Assembly: GCF_900101765.1 (NCBI RefSeq)
Contig: NZ_LT627735.1
Coordinates: 2,511,501-2,575,500 of the forward strand
Direction: 5' to 3'
Length of the DNA stretch: 64,000 bases
Source of the DNA: Nonlabens sp. Hel1_33_55
Lineage (GTDB): Bacteria; Bacteroidota; Bacteroidia; Flavobacteriales; Flavobacteriaceae
The notes beneath the pieces were generated by a model. That model saw only the letters and a list, made by a program, of their open reading frames with translations, made no database searches and was not told the origin of the DNA. Below, piece after piece: positions 42,223 through 51,525 of the stretch; position 1 is the stretch's first letter; the number at the start of each line of letters is the position of its first letter. A program made the translations under genes and the position numbers.

Positions 42223-44083
42223 ATTCTATAACATCTTCCATGGTAACCTCACCGCTGGCTTGCTCAACGATTTGTTTACCCATATAAACCAGCAAACTTC
42301 CTTCCTCGATCTCAATCTCTACAGAGTTTGAAGGAATTAGGTCGATTTTTTTGCCGTTTCTAATGAATAAAGGAACGATGTCTGAATCTGTTTTTGTAAT
42401 CTCGATCAGCCCACGGAAATGTTGTGTAGAATCAAGTTCTATTTCATGAATATCACCGTGGTGACGAGCGACTTCCATTAAGTTGACATAATCATCAGTA
42501 GCAGAAAACAAGCCCGCATCTGGATTCTCATTTGGATTACTAATTTCGCTAGAGTGTACGATTCTAAACGCTCCGTTTTCTCCATATAATTTACCGAATC
42601 TTTCAATCGCATAATCATTGATTTGCGAGTTTCCTGTTAGTGCTAAAAGATATCCTACATTATTAAATTCAATGTCATCAGTAAGCGCATCGCTGTAGAT
42701 ATCTGCTACCTGTGCGTCTAGACCTCTTTCTTTTGCTGCGCGTATATTATTAGTGTTAGTATCTATAAGGACGACACTTCTACCATGTTCCTTAAGGTAT
42801 TGAGCAATAAGTCTACTGAATTTTGAAGCACCAACGATCATGATACCTTCAGACTGCTTGAGGAACACACCAACTATCTTTGCAAACAATCGAGCCGTAG
42901 TAGCATTAAGAAGTACCGTTCCTAATACAATCATGAACACCAATGGTGTTATATATTCTGCTCCAGGGATTCCTTGACTTACCAACTTAGAACCAAAAAG
43001 AGAAGCTATACCAGCGGCAACAATACCTCGCGGTCCTACCCAAGAGATAAATAGCTTTTCGTTCAAATTGAGACCGCTATTTATACTACTTGCAAAAACA
43101 CCCAATGGCCGTATAATCAAAACAACAATACCAAACAGCAGAGCAGTTCGCCAGTTGTAGAGCAATTCTAGATTAACGATGTCAATATTAGCTGCGAGAA
43201 GGATAAAAAGTATCGATATCAAAAGAACACTTAGCGATTCCTTGAAATAAAGAAGCTCTTTAATATTAGGTAAGTTGATGTTACCTAGAACCATTCCCAT
43301 CACTACAACCGCAAGAAGTCCAGATTCATGAGCAAAAGAATCGCTCAAAACAAAAACACCTAGAACGGTCGCTAGTGTAAACACATTCAGCAAATAGTGA
43401 GGTACTTGTTTTGCTTTGATAATAAAGGCAAGCCCGTGCGCAAAAGAGAATCCAAAAGAGAACCCAAAGAGTACAATCTTTCCAAACTCCTGCAACGCGA
43501 CCACAGTAAACTCACCGCCAGCGTTAGCACTGATAAATTCAAAAACCAAAACGGCAAAAAGCGCACCTATAGGATCGATCAAAATTCCTTCCCATTTGAG
43601 AATGGAACTGATGTCTTTCTTTAGCGGAATATTACGCAGAATAGGAGTGATCACCGTTGGACCAGTAACTATAATAAGTGCACTGAACAACAAAGAAATT
43701 TCCCAAGACAACCCAAATATGAAATGAGTAGCAACACCAGCACCTAAAAATGTAATGATAACAGCTACTGAGATTAGCTTACCTATAACGGGTCCGGTAT
43801 TTAGAATTTCTGCACGTTTGAGAGTCAAACCGCCTTCAAAAAGTATGATACTTATCGCCAGCGAGACAAAATAATACAAACTGTCGCCAGGGAAAAGACC
43901 TAATTCTGACTCAATGTCAAATACAGGTTGGATGAGTTTGGAATGCTCAGGAGTGAATAGAGTAGCAAGTGGACCTACCAATAGGCCAATAATGATCAAG
44001 GGCAGAATAGCAGGAATCTTAAATTTCCACGCCATCCATTGCGCAAATATCCCTAATATGATTATTCCAGAAAGTTCTAACAT
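42221..44083 (-). CDS. Cation:proton antiporter with TrkA-N domain (CPA family)
   Basis: A 620-residue protein. The first ~390 residues have 12 or so membrane helices and the CPA1/NhaP features (FEGGLTLKRAEI, TGPTVITPILRNIPL, LKWEGILIDPIGALFAVLVFEF, SWVGPRGIVAAGIASLFG). A Rossmann TrkA-N domain follows (IMIVGASKFSRLIAQYLKEHG, about 410-430) and a short TrkA-C-like end. It exchanges Na+ or K+ for protons, with the cytoplasmic domain likely gating by nucleotide. It shares a terminator with lepA. Confidence 0.92.
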   Translation of the reverse strand: MLELSGIIILGIFAQWMAWKFKIPAILPLIIIGLLVGPLATLFTPEHSKLIQPVFDIESELGLFPGDSLYYFVSLAISIILFEGGLTLKRAEILNTGPVIGKLISVAVIITFLGAGVATHFIFGLSWEISLLFSALIIVTGPTVITPILRNIPLKKDISSILKWEGILIDPIGALFAVLVFEFISANAGGEFTVVALQEFGKIVLFGFSFGFSFAHGLAFIIKAKQVPHYLLNVFTLATVLGVFVLSDSFAHESGLLAVVVMGMVLGNINLPNIKELLYFKESLSVLLISILFILLAANIDIVNLELLYNWRTALLFGIVVLIIRPLGVFASSINSGLNLNEKLFISWVGPRGIVAAGIASLFGSKLVSQGIPGAEYITPLVFMIVLGTVLLNATTARLFAKIVGVFLKQSEGIMIVGASKFSRLIAQYLKEHGRSVVLIDTNTNNIRAAKERGLDAQVADIYSDALTDDIEFNNVGYLLALTGNSQINDYAIERFGKLYGENGAFRIVHSSEISNPNENPDAGLFSATDDYVNLMEVARHHGDIHEIELDSTQHFRGLIEITKTDSDIVPLFIRNGKKIDLIPSNSVEIEIEEGSLLVYMGKQIVEQASGEVTMEDVIE

Positions 44084-44138
44084 GTGTTGGTTCTATAAAT
44101 TGAAATTACAACCTTTTGATGAGGTTGAAAAGTTAGCT

Positions 44139-44154
44139 CGCTTTCGCGAAAGCG
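44139..44154. repeat. Iterated palindrome copy 14
   Basis: CGCTTTCGCGAAAGCG, perfect, in the region between the antiporter gene and the divergent secreted-protein gene. Confidence 0.95.
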
Positions 44155-44314
44155 CAATAAACATACAATAAACGGCATATAGAGCTCTTTAACAAAAAAA
44201 TTGCTGCCATTTGAACCGCTCATACCTATTTTAAATAAGAGCCAGACCATATTTGGCTTTTCTCAAAAATATCAAGCTTAATTCAATAGATCTGATAAGT
44301 CATTCTTTGAAAAT

Positions 44315-44332
44315 ATACCCTGAATAGGGTAT
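44315..44332. promoter_or_regulatory. Short inverted repeat upstream of the small secreted-protein gene
   Basis: ATACCC and GGGTAT separated by 6 nt, just before a TTG (44332-44334) and a near-consensus -7 TAAATTTA (44355-44362). It could be an operator; this is a guess from position. Confidence 0.3.
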
Positions 44333-44381
44333 TGGAAAAAACCTCATCAATTATTAAATTTAGAGGACTAAATCAATCAAC

Positions 44382-44828
44382 ATGAAACAGTTACTACAAC
44401 TCTCCATCCTTGCGATTCTGTTTTCAACTACTTCAATGATCGCTCAGAATATTACAGCAGTCAAATATTCCTTATTTGAGAAAACCACCAATGATCACCG
44501 GCTTAGGGTAACACCTAGTGGTTATGATGGTAATGCAGCAGAAACTACAAAAACATCTGGAGTTTATGCGGTGATGATATGTTACACATATAACGATAGG
44601 GAAAAGTCAGTCTATCAGGATATTACTTCAAAGTTTGTAAACGGTGAGGATTACATATTTACGTTCTCCTTCGGTACGGCTAGTCTGGACAAACTCAAGC
44701 TTAATAATGTCACCTTTTTTAGAAGAGACAAACCTAAAGAAACATGGCCTAGTAAAGAGGGTTGTAATAGCGGTCAGGCGCTGACTAGTGCAAATACTTT
44801 TGCCATAAGCAGCCTCTACAATCTCTAG
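44382..44828 (+). CDS. Small secreted protein, unknown function
   Basis: A 148-residue protein with a signal peptide (to about residue 22, ending MIAQN). The mature part has scattered beta strands, two cysteines (about 67 and 129) that could form a disulfide, and no motif I recognise. It lies alone upstream of the MBL hydrolase gene. Confidence 0.65.
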   Translation: MKQLLQLSILAILFSTTSMIAQNITAVKYSLFEKTTNDHRLRVTPSGYDGNAAETTKTSGVYAVMICYTYNDREKSVYQDITSKFVNGEDYIFTFSFGTASLDKLKLNNVTFFRRDKPKETWPSKEGCNSGQALTSANTFAISSLYNL

Positions 44829-44899
44829 AATATTAAACAACTCATAATATTAAGGCCTGTCTCAACGACAACCTGACCTATTTTGTATTTTGCGGGTGT

Positions 44900-45760
44900 A
44901 TGAAAATCTATCCTGTAGAAGCTGGGAATTTTAAGTTGGATGGTGGCGCTATGTTTGGCGTGGTGCCCAAATCTTTGTGGTCTCGCACGAACCCTGCAGA
45001 CTCCAACAATATGATTGATATGGCGGCTAGATGCCTATTAGTTGAAAATGGTGACCGGCTTACACTTATTGATACGGGAATGGGACATAAGCAGTCAGAA
45101 AAGTTCTTCGGCTATTATTATATGGACCACAAGTTTGATCTGGACAGTTCGCTCAACGATTTAGGTTTTTCTAAAGATGATATTACTGATGTGTTTTTGA
45201 CGCATTTGCACTTTGATCATTGCGGTGGTGCAATTGTCCGTAATGAAAAAGGAGGTTATATGGAGCCCGCTTTCGCGAAAGCGAAATTCCACACCAACCG
45301 CAATCACTGGCAATGGGCAACGGAACCTAATGAAAGAGAGAAAGCAAGTTTTCTTAAGGAGAACATCAAACCCATCGAGGAAAGTGGACAGCTTCAATTC
45401 ATTAAGCAAGAGTCAGATTATCACGAGAGTGACGAGATGGATTTTGGCATCTTGTTTGTCGATGGACATACAGAAAAAATGATGATCCCGCATCTTGAAA
45501 TAGGTGGAAAGACATTTGTTTACATGGCAGATCTTTTGCCTACAGCAGGTCATTTGCCGTTACCTTATGTCATGGGATATGATACAAGACCATTGTTGAC
45601 TCTTGATGAAAAAGCAAAGTTTCTGGATCGAGCAGCAACCAATAACTATTATTTGATTCTGGAACACGATCCACATCATGAGATCATTACAGTAAAACAT
45701 ACAGAAAAAGGTGTACGACTAGACAAGGTTTTTACCTTTAAAGAACTATTTGATAATTAA
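44900..45760 (+). CDS. MBL-fold metallo-hydrolase
   Basis: A 286-residue metallo-beta-lactamase fold protein: the zinc motif is THLHFDHCGG (about 98-107, HxHxDH), with a further His in VDGHTEKMM and Asp in YMADLLPT. No signal peptide, so it is probably cytoplasmic. The layout is like N-acyl homoserine lactonase/quinone-type hydrolases, but the substrate is not readable. A palindrome copy is read PAFAKAKF at about residues 122-130. Confidence 0.88.
   Translation: MKIYPVEAGNFKLDGGAMFGVVPKSLWSRTNPADSNNMIDMAARCLLVENGDRLTLIDTGMGHKQSEKFFGYYYMDHKFDLDSSLNDLGFSKDDITDVFLTHLHFDHCGGAIVRNEKGGYMEPAFAKAKFHTNRNHWQWATEPNEREKASFLKENIKPIEESGQLQFIKQESDYHESDEMDFGILFVDGHTEKMMIPHLEIGGKTFVYMADLLPTAGHLPLPYVMGYDTRPLLTLDEKAKFLDRAATNNYYLILEHDPHHEIITVKHTEKGVRLDKVFTFKELFDN
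45268..45283. repeat. Iterated palindrome copy 15 (inside the MBL gene)
   Basis: CGCTTTCGCGAAAGCG, perfect; read A-F-A-K-A. Confidence 0.95.
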
Positions 45761-45775
45761 TTAAACCCAATACAA

Positions 45776-47425
45776 ATGAATAAGAATTTTTTAAAATACG
45801 CTTTCATAGCAGTAGCATCTACAGGGATGTTAGTAGGTTGCGGCGGCAGTAGCTTGAACATTGCATCACCGCCTATTGAAAATATTGATCAACAACCCCT
45901 CAAGGTTGCAGAGCTATCAGAAACTCAAGCCAAAAATTGGAAGGACCTTGATCTTGTTATGGATACTGTGCCTGGTATGTCAGTAGATCGTGCCTACAAC
46001 GAGTTATTGACGACCATGGTAAATGGGAAAGAAACCGTTCGTAAGGGCGAGCCAGTTATTGTTGCTATTATCGACTCTGGTGTAGATATTGATCATGAAG
46101 ATCTTGATGGAGTAATCTGGACCAATGAAGATGAAATTCCAGGAAATGGGATTGATGATGACAACAACGGCTACATCGATGATATTCATGGCTGGAATTT
46201 CTTAGGCGATATCGTCGATGAGAATCTAGAATATGAAAGAATTGTAAGAGACAAAGCCAAGTTACCTGCTGATGTTGTCGCCAAAGCACAAAAAGAATAC
46301 GATGAGAAAGTTGCTGAGGCTGGACAGACTAAAATGGTATATGAGCAAATCTTACAGCAGATTAATCAGGTAGATGCAACGCTTGAACAATTTTCAGGAA
46401 ACGATGATTATACTGAAGAAGATATTGAAAAAGCAGCCAAGTCTGACGACCCACAGGTTCAGCAAGCTGCGGCTACTATAAAGGCTTATATGAGTCAAGG
46501 TCTGGAGTCTGCAGATCAAGCCAAAGAAGAATTGACAAAACTGATTAATGACGCTACCAGCTTAATGAATGGTGATAAATTGAAAACCAACTATCGTCGT
46601 GACATTTTAGGAGACGACCCTTACGTATGGGATACTGGTGTTTATGGAAATAACGAATACTCTGGACCAGATCCTAAAAAAGCAGATGCTTTTCACGGCA
46701 CACACGTTGCGGGTATTGTTGCGGCAGAAAGAAATAATGGGTTAGGAGTTAACGGTGTAGCAAATAATGCACAAATCATGGTTTTGAGAGCTGTATCTCA
46801 AGCTGATGAATATGATAAAGATGTAGCTAAAGCAATACGTTATGCGGCAGATAATGGCGCTAAGGTCATCAATACTAGTTTTGGTAAATACCATTCTCCA
46901 AATCCGGAATGGGTTTGGGATGCAATCAAATACGCAGCAAGTAAAGATGTATTGATTGTAAATGCAGCGGGGAACGAGTCTCTAGACACTGACTCTACCC
47001 AAGTTTATCCACAGGATCAAGAAGGAATAGGTAGTAATATATCAGATAATTTCCTAACCGTTGGAGCTCTTGCTCCTACTTATGGACCTAAAATGGTTGC
47101 TAATTTCTCTAACTATGGAAAGTCGTCTGTAGACGTATTTGCTCCTGGTGTTGCTGTTTATTCTACAGCACCATTGAATGAATACAGAAATGCAGGAGGA
47201 ACTAGTATGGCTTCACCAGCTGTTGCAGGAGTAGCAGCCGTCATTAGATCTCAGTTTCCAAAATTAACTGCAGCACAAACTAAGCAAATAATCATGGACA
47301 GTGGTTTAACAACAAGTATTGATGTTGTTTTAGGTGATGAAAGTAAGAAAAGCTTTAATCAAATAACTTCCTCTGGAAAAATGGCTAACCTTTATAATGC
47401 ATTAGTATTGGCTTCCAAAATGTAG
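45776..47425 (+). CDS. S8 (subtilisin-like) serine peptidase lipoprotein
   Basis: A 549-residue protein with a lipoprotein signal (GMLVGCGGS, Cys about 22). The catalytic triad is Asp in IIDSGVDIDHEDLDG (about 100), His in FHGTHVAGI (about 309) and Ser in GGTSMASPAVAG (about 475). About 200 residues separate Asp and His, far more than in subtilisin; most of the insert (about 155-270) is charged helix. It follows the MBL gene by 15 nt, and a terminator ends the unit. Confidence 0.92.
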   Translation: MNKNFLKYAFIAVASTGMLVGCGGSSLNIASPPIENIDQQPLKVAELSETQAKNWKDLDLVMDTVPGMSVDRAYNELLTTMVNGKETVRKGEPVIVAIIDSGVDIDHEDLDGVIWTNEDEIPGNGIDDDNNGYIDDIHGWNFLGDIVDENLEYERIVRDKAKLPADVVAKAQKEYDEKVAEAGQTKMVYEQILQQINQVDATLEQFSGNDDYTEEDIEKAAKSDDPQVQQAAATIKAYMSQGLESADQAKEELTKLINDATSLMNGDKLKTNYRRDILGDDPYVWDTGVYGNNEYSGPDPKKADAFHGTHVAGIVAAERNNGLGVNGVANNAQIMVLRAVSQADEYDKDVAKAIRYAADNGAKVINTSFGKYHSPNPEWVWDAIKYAASKDVLIVNAAGNESLDTDSTQVYPQDQEGIGSNISDNFLTVGALAPTYGPKMVANFSNYGKSSVDVFAPGVAVYSTAPLNEYRNAGGTSMASPAVAGVAAVIRSQFPKLTAAQTKQIIMDSGLTTSIDVVLGDESKKSFNQITSSGKMANLYNALVLASKM

Positions 47426-47445
47426 TCTGAAAATGATATTATAGG

Positions 47446-47481
47446 AAAAACCTCGAAATATAATATTTCGAGGTTTTTTTT
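47446..47481 (+). terminator. Hairpin terminator after the S8 peptidase gene
   Basis: AAAAACCTCGAAAT pairs with ATTTCGAGGTTTTT around a short AT loop, followed by a T-run. Confidence 0.85.
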
Positions 47482-47639
47482 GTTATTTATGTAATAAACG
47501 TCAATCAGTTAATCGCTATTATGGATTGATTGTTGATAAATAGTGGATAACAACAGTTAAAAAAATCGACGTATAGCACAATAATACCGTTATCTGAACC
47601 AATAATCGACTTTTAGCGTATTTAACTAACAGAACGCCC

Positions 47640-47647
47640 TACTTTTG
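47640..47647 (+). promoter_or_regulatory. -7 promoter element of the PID-CTERM mini-protein gene
   Basis: TACTTTTG (TAnnTTTG), 18 nt before the ATG at 47666. Confidence 0.5.
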
Positions 47648-47665
47648 CTACTAGTTATCTATTTC

Positions 47666-47872
47666 ATGCCCCTACAACTCTACTCTATGTTCATGGCTTT
47701 GCTTATGCAGGGATCTGCAAGCGCACCGCCAGTGCCTAAAATGGGTCCAGCACCGCCAGTTGGTGATCAAGTACCTATCGATGGATCTATTTGGATATTG
47801 ATAATAGCAGCAATTATTATTGGGGTATATCATTTTCACACTCTCAAAAAGAAAATGCAAAAAGCAGATTAA
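47666..47872 (+). CDS. Mini-protein made almost only of a PID-CTERM sorting tail
   Basis: From ATG 47666 the product is 68 residues: a hydrophobic N terminus (LQLYSMFMALLM, probable signal peptide), a proline-rich spacer (APPVPKMGPAPPVGD), VPIDGSIW, a membrane helix (ILIIAAIIIGVYHF) and a basic tail (LKKKMQK). Proline-rich spacer, P-I-D, helix and basic end is the pattern of the Bacteroidota PID-CTERM sorting domain. The usual VPIDGG is VPIDGS here. The upstream promoter element supports this start. It overlaps the convergent ribE gene by 4 nt. Confidence 0.7.
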   Translation: MPLQLYSMFMALLMQGSASAPPVPKMGPAPPVGDQVPIDGSIWILIIAAIIIGVYHFHTLKKKMQKAD

Positions 47873-48453
47873 AGAGACATAAGTCTCTTCACATACTTCC
47901 CTATTACATCAAATTCTAAATTTACCTTGTCATCCACCTGAAGATATTTAAAACCAGTATGTTCATAGGTATAAGGAATTATAGCTACTGAAAAGGAATC
48001 TGTTTTTGAGTTAACAACGGTTAAACTAACACCGTTAATACAAATACTACCTTTTTCAATGGTCACATTGTTGGAGTCAGGATTATATCTAAAGCTAAAC
48101 ACCCAAGAACCATCTTGTTGACTTTTCTCAATGCATGTAGCTATTTGGTCCACATGGCCTTGAACTATATGTCCATCTAATCGGGCATTCATCAACATGG
48201 CTCGTTCCATATTCACTAAGCCTCCAGCTTTCCAAGTGCTGAGGTTCGTTTTCTCCAATGTTTCTTTAATTGCGGTTACCTTATATTGATTTCCATTAAG
48301 TTCAACAACAGTTAGGCATACACCATCGTGGCTAACACTTTGATCGACTTTGAACTCAGCAGCCAGTTTGTTCTCTAGAGTAAAATGAATATTAGACTGA
48401 TCTTTCTCAATAGCAATGATTTTTGAAGTAGACTCTATGATTCCTGTGAACAT
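47869..48453 (-). CDS. ribE: Riboflavin synthase alpha chain
   Basis: A 194-residue protein starting MFTGIIESTSKI, with two lumazine-binding repeats (each with a VS.DGVCLTV / GSICINGVSLTVV motif), and HIVQGHVDQIA between them. It joins two lumazine molecules to riboflavin. The 3' end overlaps the convergent PID-CTERM mini-gene by 4 nt. It is divergent from pdxA. Confidence 0.95.
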   Translation of the reverse strand: MFTGIIESTSKIIAIEKDQSNIHFTLENKLAAEFKVDQSVSHDGVCLTVVELNGNQYKVTAIKETLEKTNLSTWKAGGLVNMERAMLMNARLDGHIVQGHVDQIATCIEKSQQDGSWVFSFRYNPDSNNVTIEKGSICINGVSLTVVNSKTDSFSVAIIPYTYEHTGFKYLQVDDKVNLEFDVIGKYVKRLMSL

Positions 48454-48513
48454 AAGTAGTTGAAAACCGTTATTTTTAGACTTTCAAAAATACAGCGAAA
48501 AATCGCTTCATTC

Positions 48514-49569
48514 ATGGATAAACAAAAGAACATCAAGGTAGGAATAAGCATCGGAGACCCCAATGGGGTAGGTGGCGAGATCGTGTTGAAGGCATTTGAG
48601 GATCCGATGATGCTTGAGATGTACACACCAGTGATTTTTGCGAGCACTAGACTTTTTTCGTTCTATTTGAAAGAGTTTAGTTTATCAAACAAAATTCACG
48701 GAATCAAATCCTTAGATAACATTGTTATTGGTAAAATAAATGTTGTTCGGTTATTGGAGGATGACTTTAAAGTGGAATGGGGAACAGTAAGCCCAAAAGC
48801 TGGCGAGATCGCTATTAAAAGCTTGCGAGCCGCAGTCCTGGCGTTGAAAGATGATAAAATCAGCGTATTAGTTACAGCGCCCATTCATAAGGAAGCTATA
48901 CAGTCTCAGGATTTTAATTTTCCTGGCCATACTGACTTCTTAAATCAAGAACTAGAGGGCGAGAGCTTGATGTTTATGATTTCTGAAAGTCTGAGAGTTG
49001 GACTTATAACAGACCATGTGCCTATCAGCGAGGTGTCAAATCAAATAACTGGTAAACTTATCAAAACCAAAATCGGTACAATCAAGAAGTCTTTGAAAAG
49101 AGATTTTGGTATCACAAAGCCAAAGATTGCTGTTTTAGGGATTAACCCACACGTAGGAGATAATGGCGTTATAGGAACTGATGATCAAGAAAAACTGATT
49201 CCAGCTTTGGAAGATTTACGGGAAGATGGTAATATAATTTTTGGACCTTATGCAGCAGATGCGTTTTTTGGAAGTGGGAATTACAAAAACTTTGACGCCA
49301 TCCTAGCTAGCTATCATGATCAAGGACTTATTCCATTTAAAACCTTGAGCTTCGGTTCTGGTGTTAATTATACTGCTGGGCTCAGCCATGTGAGAACTAG
49401 TCCAGACCACGGGACAGGCTTTGATATCGCTGGTAAGAACGAGGCAAATCCAAGTTCAATGATAGCTGCTATTCATGCAGCAGTGGCTATTTATCGCAAA
49501 AGAAAAAGCTACGATAAATTGACTTCAAATCCATTGAAATCTCAAGCAAGAAAACGTAGAGAATATTAA
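48514..49569 (+). CDS. pdxA: 4-hydroxythreonine-4-phosphate dehydrogenase
   Basis: Start MDKQKNIKVGISIGDPNGVG at 48514 gives 351 residues; the frame upstream reads into the ribE promoter side. It has the PdxA signatures GDPNGVGGEIVLKA, TAPIHKEAIQ, FPGHTDFL (metal-binding His) and ASYHDQGLIPFKTL. It makes the pyridoxal phosphate precursor. It begins the conserved run with DUF177, rpmF, fabH and acc genes, though a separate promoter element precedes the DUF177 gene. Confidence 0.95.
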   Translation: MDKQKNIKVGISIGDPNGVGGEIVLKAFEDPMMLEMYTPVIFASTRLFSFYLKEFSLSNKIHGIKSLDNIVIGKINVVRLLEDDFKVEWGTVSPKAGEIAIKSLRAAVLALKDDKISVLVTAPIHKEAIQSQDFNFPGHTDFLNQELEGESLMFMISESLRVGLITDHVPISEVSNQITGKLIKTKIGTIKKSLKRDFGITKPKIAVLGINPHVGDNGVIGTDDQEKLIPALEDLREDGNIIFGPYAADAFFGSGNYKNFDAILASYHDQGLIPFKTLSFGSGVNYTAGLSHVRTSPDHGTGFDIAGKNEANPSSMIAAIHAAVAIYRKRKSYDKLTSNPLKSQARKRREY

Positions 49570-49592
49570 CAAGGCGTTTTAATAACTTTTAT

Positions 49593-49600
49593 TATCTTTG
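49593..49600 (+). promoter_or_regulatory. -7 promoter element of the DUF177-rpmF unit
   Basis: TATCTTTG (TAnnTTTG), 23 nt before the ATG at 49624. Confidence 0.55.
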
Positions 49601-49623
49601 CCCGCTCTTTGAAAGAGAATATT

Positions 49624-50163
49624 ATGGAACTCAAAGAATTCAAAATAGCCTTTGCTGGACTTAAGCAAGGTAAGCATGAGTTTTCCTTTGAGCTTGATAA
49701 TGAGTTTTTTGAAAGTTTTGGATATGATGAGTTTAATTCAGCAGCAGTAATTGCTAACGTTGAATTAGACAAAAGATCAACTTTAATGGATCTTCATCTA
49801 TTAGGGTCTGGTAGCGTCAATGTTAATTGTGATGTTACTAATGAGCCTTTTGATATGCCAGTCGAGGCTATGATGGATATTGTAGTGAAATTTGGAGACA
49901 GGTTTAATGATGAAAATGAAGATATATTGATCTTGCCTCATGGAGAGTATGAGCTTAATGTTGCTCAATATCTTTATGAAATGGTTGCCTTATCCATACC
50001 GCTTAAAAAAACACATCCAGGGTTGGAGGATGGTTCTTTAGAATCAGATGTTCTGGATAAATTGGAAGAATTGAAACTGTCAAGTTCAGATGAAATAGAA
50101 GATGGAATTGACACTGATCCCAGATGGGACGCATTAAAGAAATTAAAAACGGATAATAATTAA
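49624..50163 (+). CDS. DUF177 (YceD) family protein
   Basis: Start MELKEFKIAFAGLKQGKHEF gives 179 residues. VNVNCDVTNEPFDMPVE is the position of the family's Cys motif (only one Cys remains here) and DPRWDALKKL at the end is the DUF177 C-terminal signature. YceD/DUF177 is linked to rRNA processing and 50S assembly and almost always sits directly before rpmF, as here (5 nt gap). Confidence 0.9.
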   Translation: MELKEFKIAFAGLKQGKHEFSFELDNEFFESFGYDEFNSAAVIANVELDKRSTLMDLHLLGSGSVNVNCDVTNEPFDMPVEAMMDIVVKFGDRFNDENEDILILPHGEYELNVAQYLYEMVALSIPLKKTHPGLEDGSLESDVLDKLEELKLSSSDEIEDGIDTDPRWDALKKLKTDNN

Positions 50164-50168
50164 TAGCC

Positions 50169-50366
50169 ATGGCGCATCCTAAGAGAAAAATCTCGAAAAC
50201 GAGAAGAGACAAAAGAAGAACGCACTACAAAGCTTCAGTACCTCAAATAGCAACTGATAGCACAACTGGTGAGGCTCACCTATATCACCGTGCACACTGG
50301 CATGAAGGTAAATTGTACTACAGAGGTAATGTTCTTATAGACAAAACTGAAGTAGCAGAAGCATAA
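50169..50366 (+). CDS. rpmF: 50S ribosomal protein L32
   Basis: A 65-residue basic protein, MAHPKRKISKTRRDKRRTHY at the start, the standard L32 pattern. The zinc-binding cysteines found in many L32 proteins are absent, as in other Bacteroidota. Followed by a strong terminator. Confidence 0.96.
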   Translation: MAHPKRKISKTRRDKRRTHYKASVPQIATDSTTGEAHLYHRAHWHEGKLYYRGNVLIDKTEVAEA

Positions 50367-50420
50367 TCTAAAACCTTAGGTTACACTGCTTTCAGACAGT
50401 ATTTTAACGATATTCACAAA

Positions 50421-50458
50421 AAATGACACGTTTTTGAGAGAAAACGTGTCATTTTTTG
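50421..50458 (+). terminator. Hairpin terminator after rpmF
   Basis: A perfect 14-bp stem (50421-50434 with 50441-50454), 6-nt loop, then a T-run. Confidence 0.88.
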
Positions 50459-50509
50459 TTGTTTTTTAGTAGCTTTCAAAGTTGAAGCAATCCTTCTAGA
50501 AATCGAGGT

Positions 50510-51508
50510 ATGATAGATATGAAAGCGGCCATAACTGCCGTAGGCGCTTATGTCCCTGAATATAGACTTACCAACTCCATATTGGAAACTCTGGTAGAAA
50601 CTAATGATGAGTGGATTACCACTCGCACAGGTATAAAGGAGCGACGTATACTTAAAGATCCTGACAAAGGAACATCTTACTTAGCCATAATGGCCGCTCA
50701 GGATTTATTGGAAAAATCCAATACAGACCCTTCCACAATTGATTTAGTCATTGTTGCGACAGTAACTCCAGATTTACCTGTTGCGTCAACAGCAGCGTAT
50801 GTTGCTACTGAAATAGGTGCAAACAATGCTTTTTCATACGATTTGATGGCTGCTTGCTCTGGTTTTTTATACGGTATGAGTACCGCAGCTGCTTATGTGG
50901 AGTCAGGAAGATATAAAAAAGTACTGCTTATAGGAGCAGATAAAATGTCCAGCATTATTGATTATAAAGACCGCGCTACGTGTATCATCTTTGGAGATGG
51001 AGGTGGCGCGGTTTTGTTTGAGCCTAATAATGAAGGATTAGGCTTGCAAGATGAAATTTTGAGATCAGATGGATCTGGTAGGGATTTCTTGCGCATTGAG
51101 GCTGGCGGTTCATTATTACCCGCGAGTCAGGAGACGGTAAAAAACAAACAACACTTTGTGTATCAAGATGGAAAGAATGTTTTCAAGCACGCGGTTTCTA
51201 ATATGGCAGATGTTTCAGAACAGATTGTGAAAAGAAACAACCTCACTAATGAGGATATAGACTGGCTGGTACCACATCAGGCAAATAAGCGTATTATAGA
51301 TGCGACCGCAAAGCGCGTCAACCTTCCTGACGATCAGGTGATGATCAATATTCACAAGTACGGTAATACGACCAGTGCTACTTTACCGCTTTGCCTAAAC
51401 GATTACGAAAAACAACTCAAAAAAGGAGATACTCTTGTTTTTGCTGCCTTTGGTGGTGGATTTACTTGGGGATCTATTCTTTTAAAATGGGCTTACAATA
51501 CTAATTAA
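50510..51508 (+). CDS. fabH: Beta-ketoacyl-ACP synthase III
   Basis: A 332-residue KASIII: DLMAACSGFLYGM (catalytic Cys about 118), VPHQANKRIID (His) and YGNTTSATLPL (Asn) form the triad, with NDEWITTRTGIKERR near the start. It condenses acetyl-CoA with malonyl-ACP to start fatty acid synthesis. MKAAIT at 50519 is an alternative start three codons in. It leads the fabH-accB-accC unit. Confidence 0.95.
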   Translation: MIDMKAAITAVGAYVPEYRLTNSILETLVETNDEWITTRTGIKERRILKDPDKGTSYLAIMAAQDLLEKSNTDPSTIDLVIVATVTPDLPVASTAAYVATEIGANNAFSYDLMAACSGFLYGMSTAAAYVESGRYKKVLLIGADKMSSIIDYKDRATCIIFGDGGGAVLFEPNNEGLGLQDEILRSDGSGRDFLRIEAGGSLLPASQETVKNKQHFVYQDGKNVFKHAVSNMADVSEQIVKRNNLTNEDIDWLVPHQANKRIIDATAKRVNLPDDQVMINIHKYGNTTSATLPLCLNDYEKQLKKGDTLVFAAFGGGFTWGSILLKWAYNTN

Positions 51509-51525
51509 TAATAACCATTAACCCT

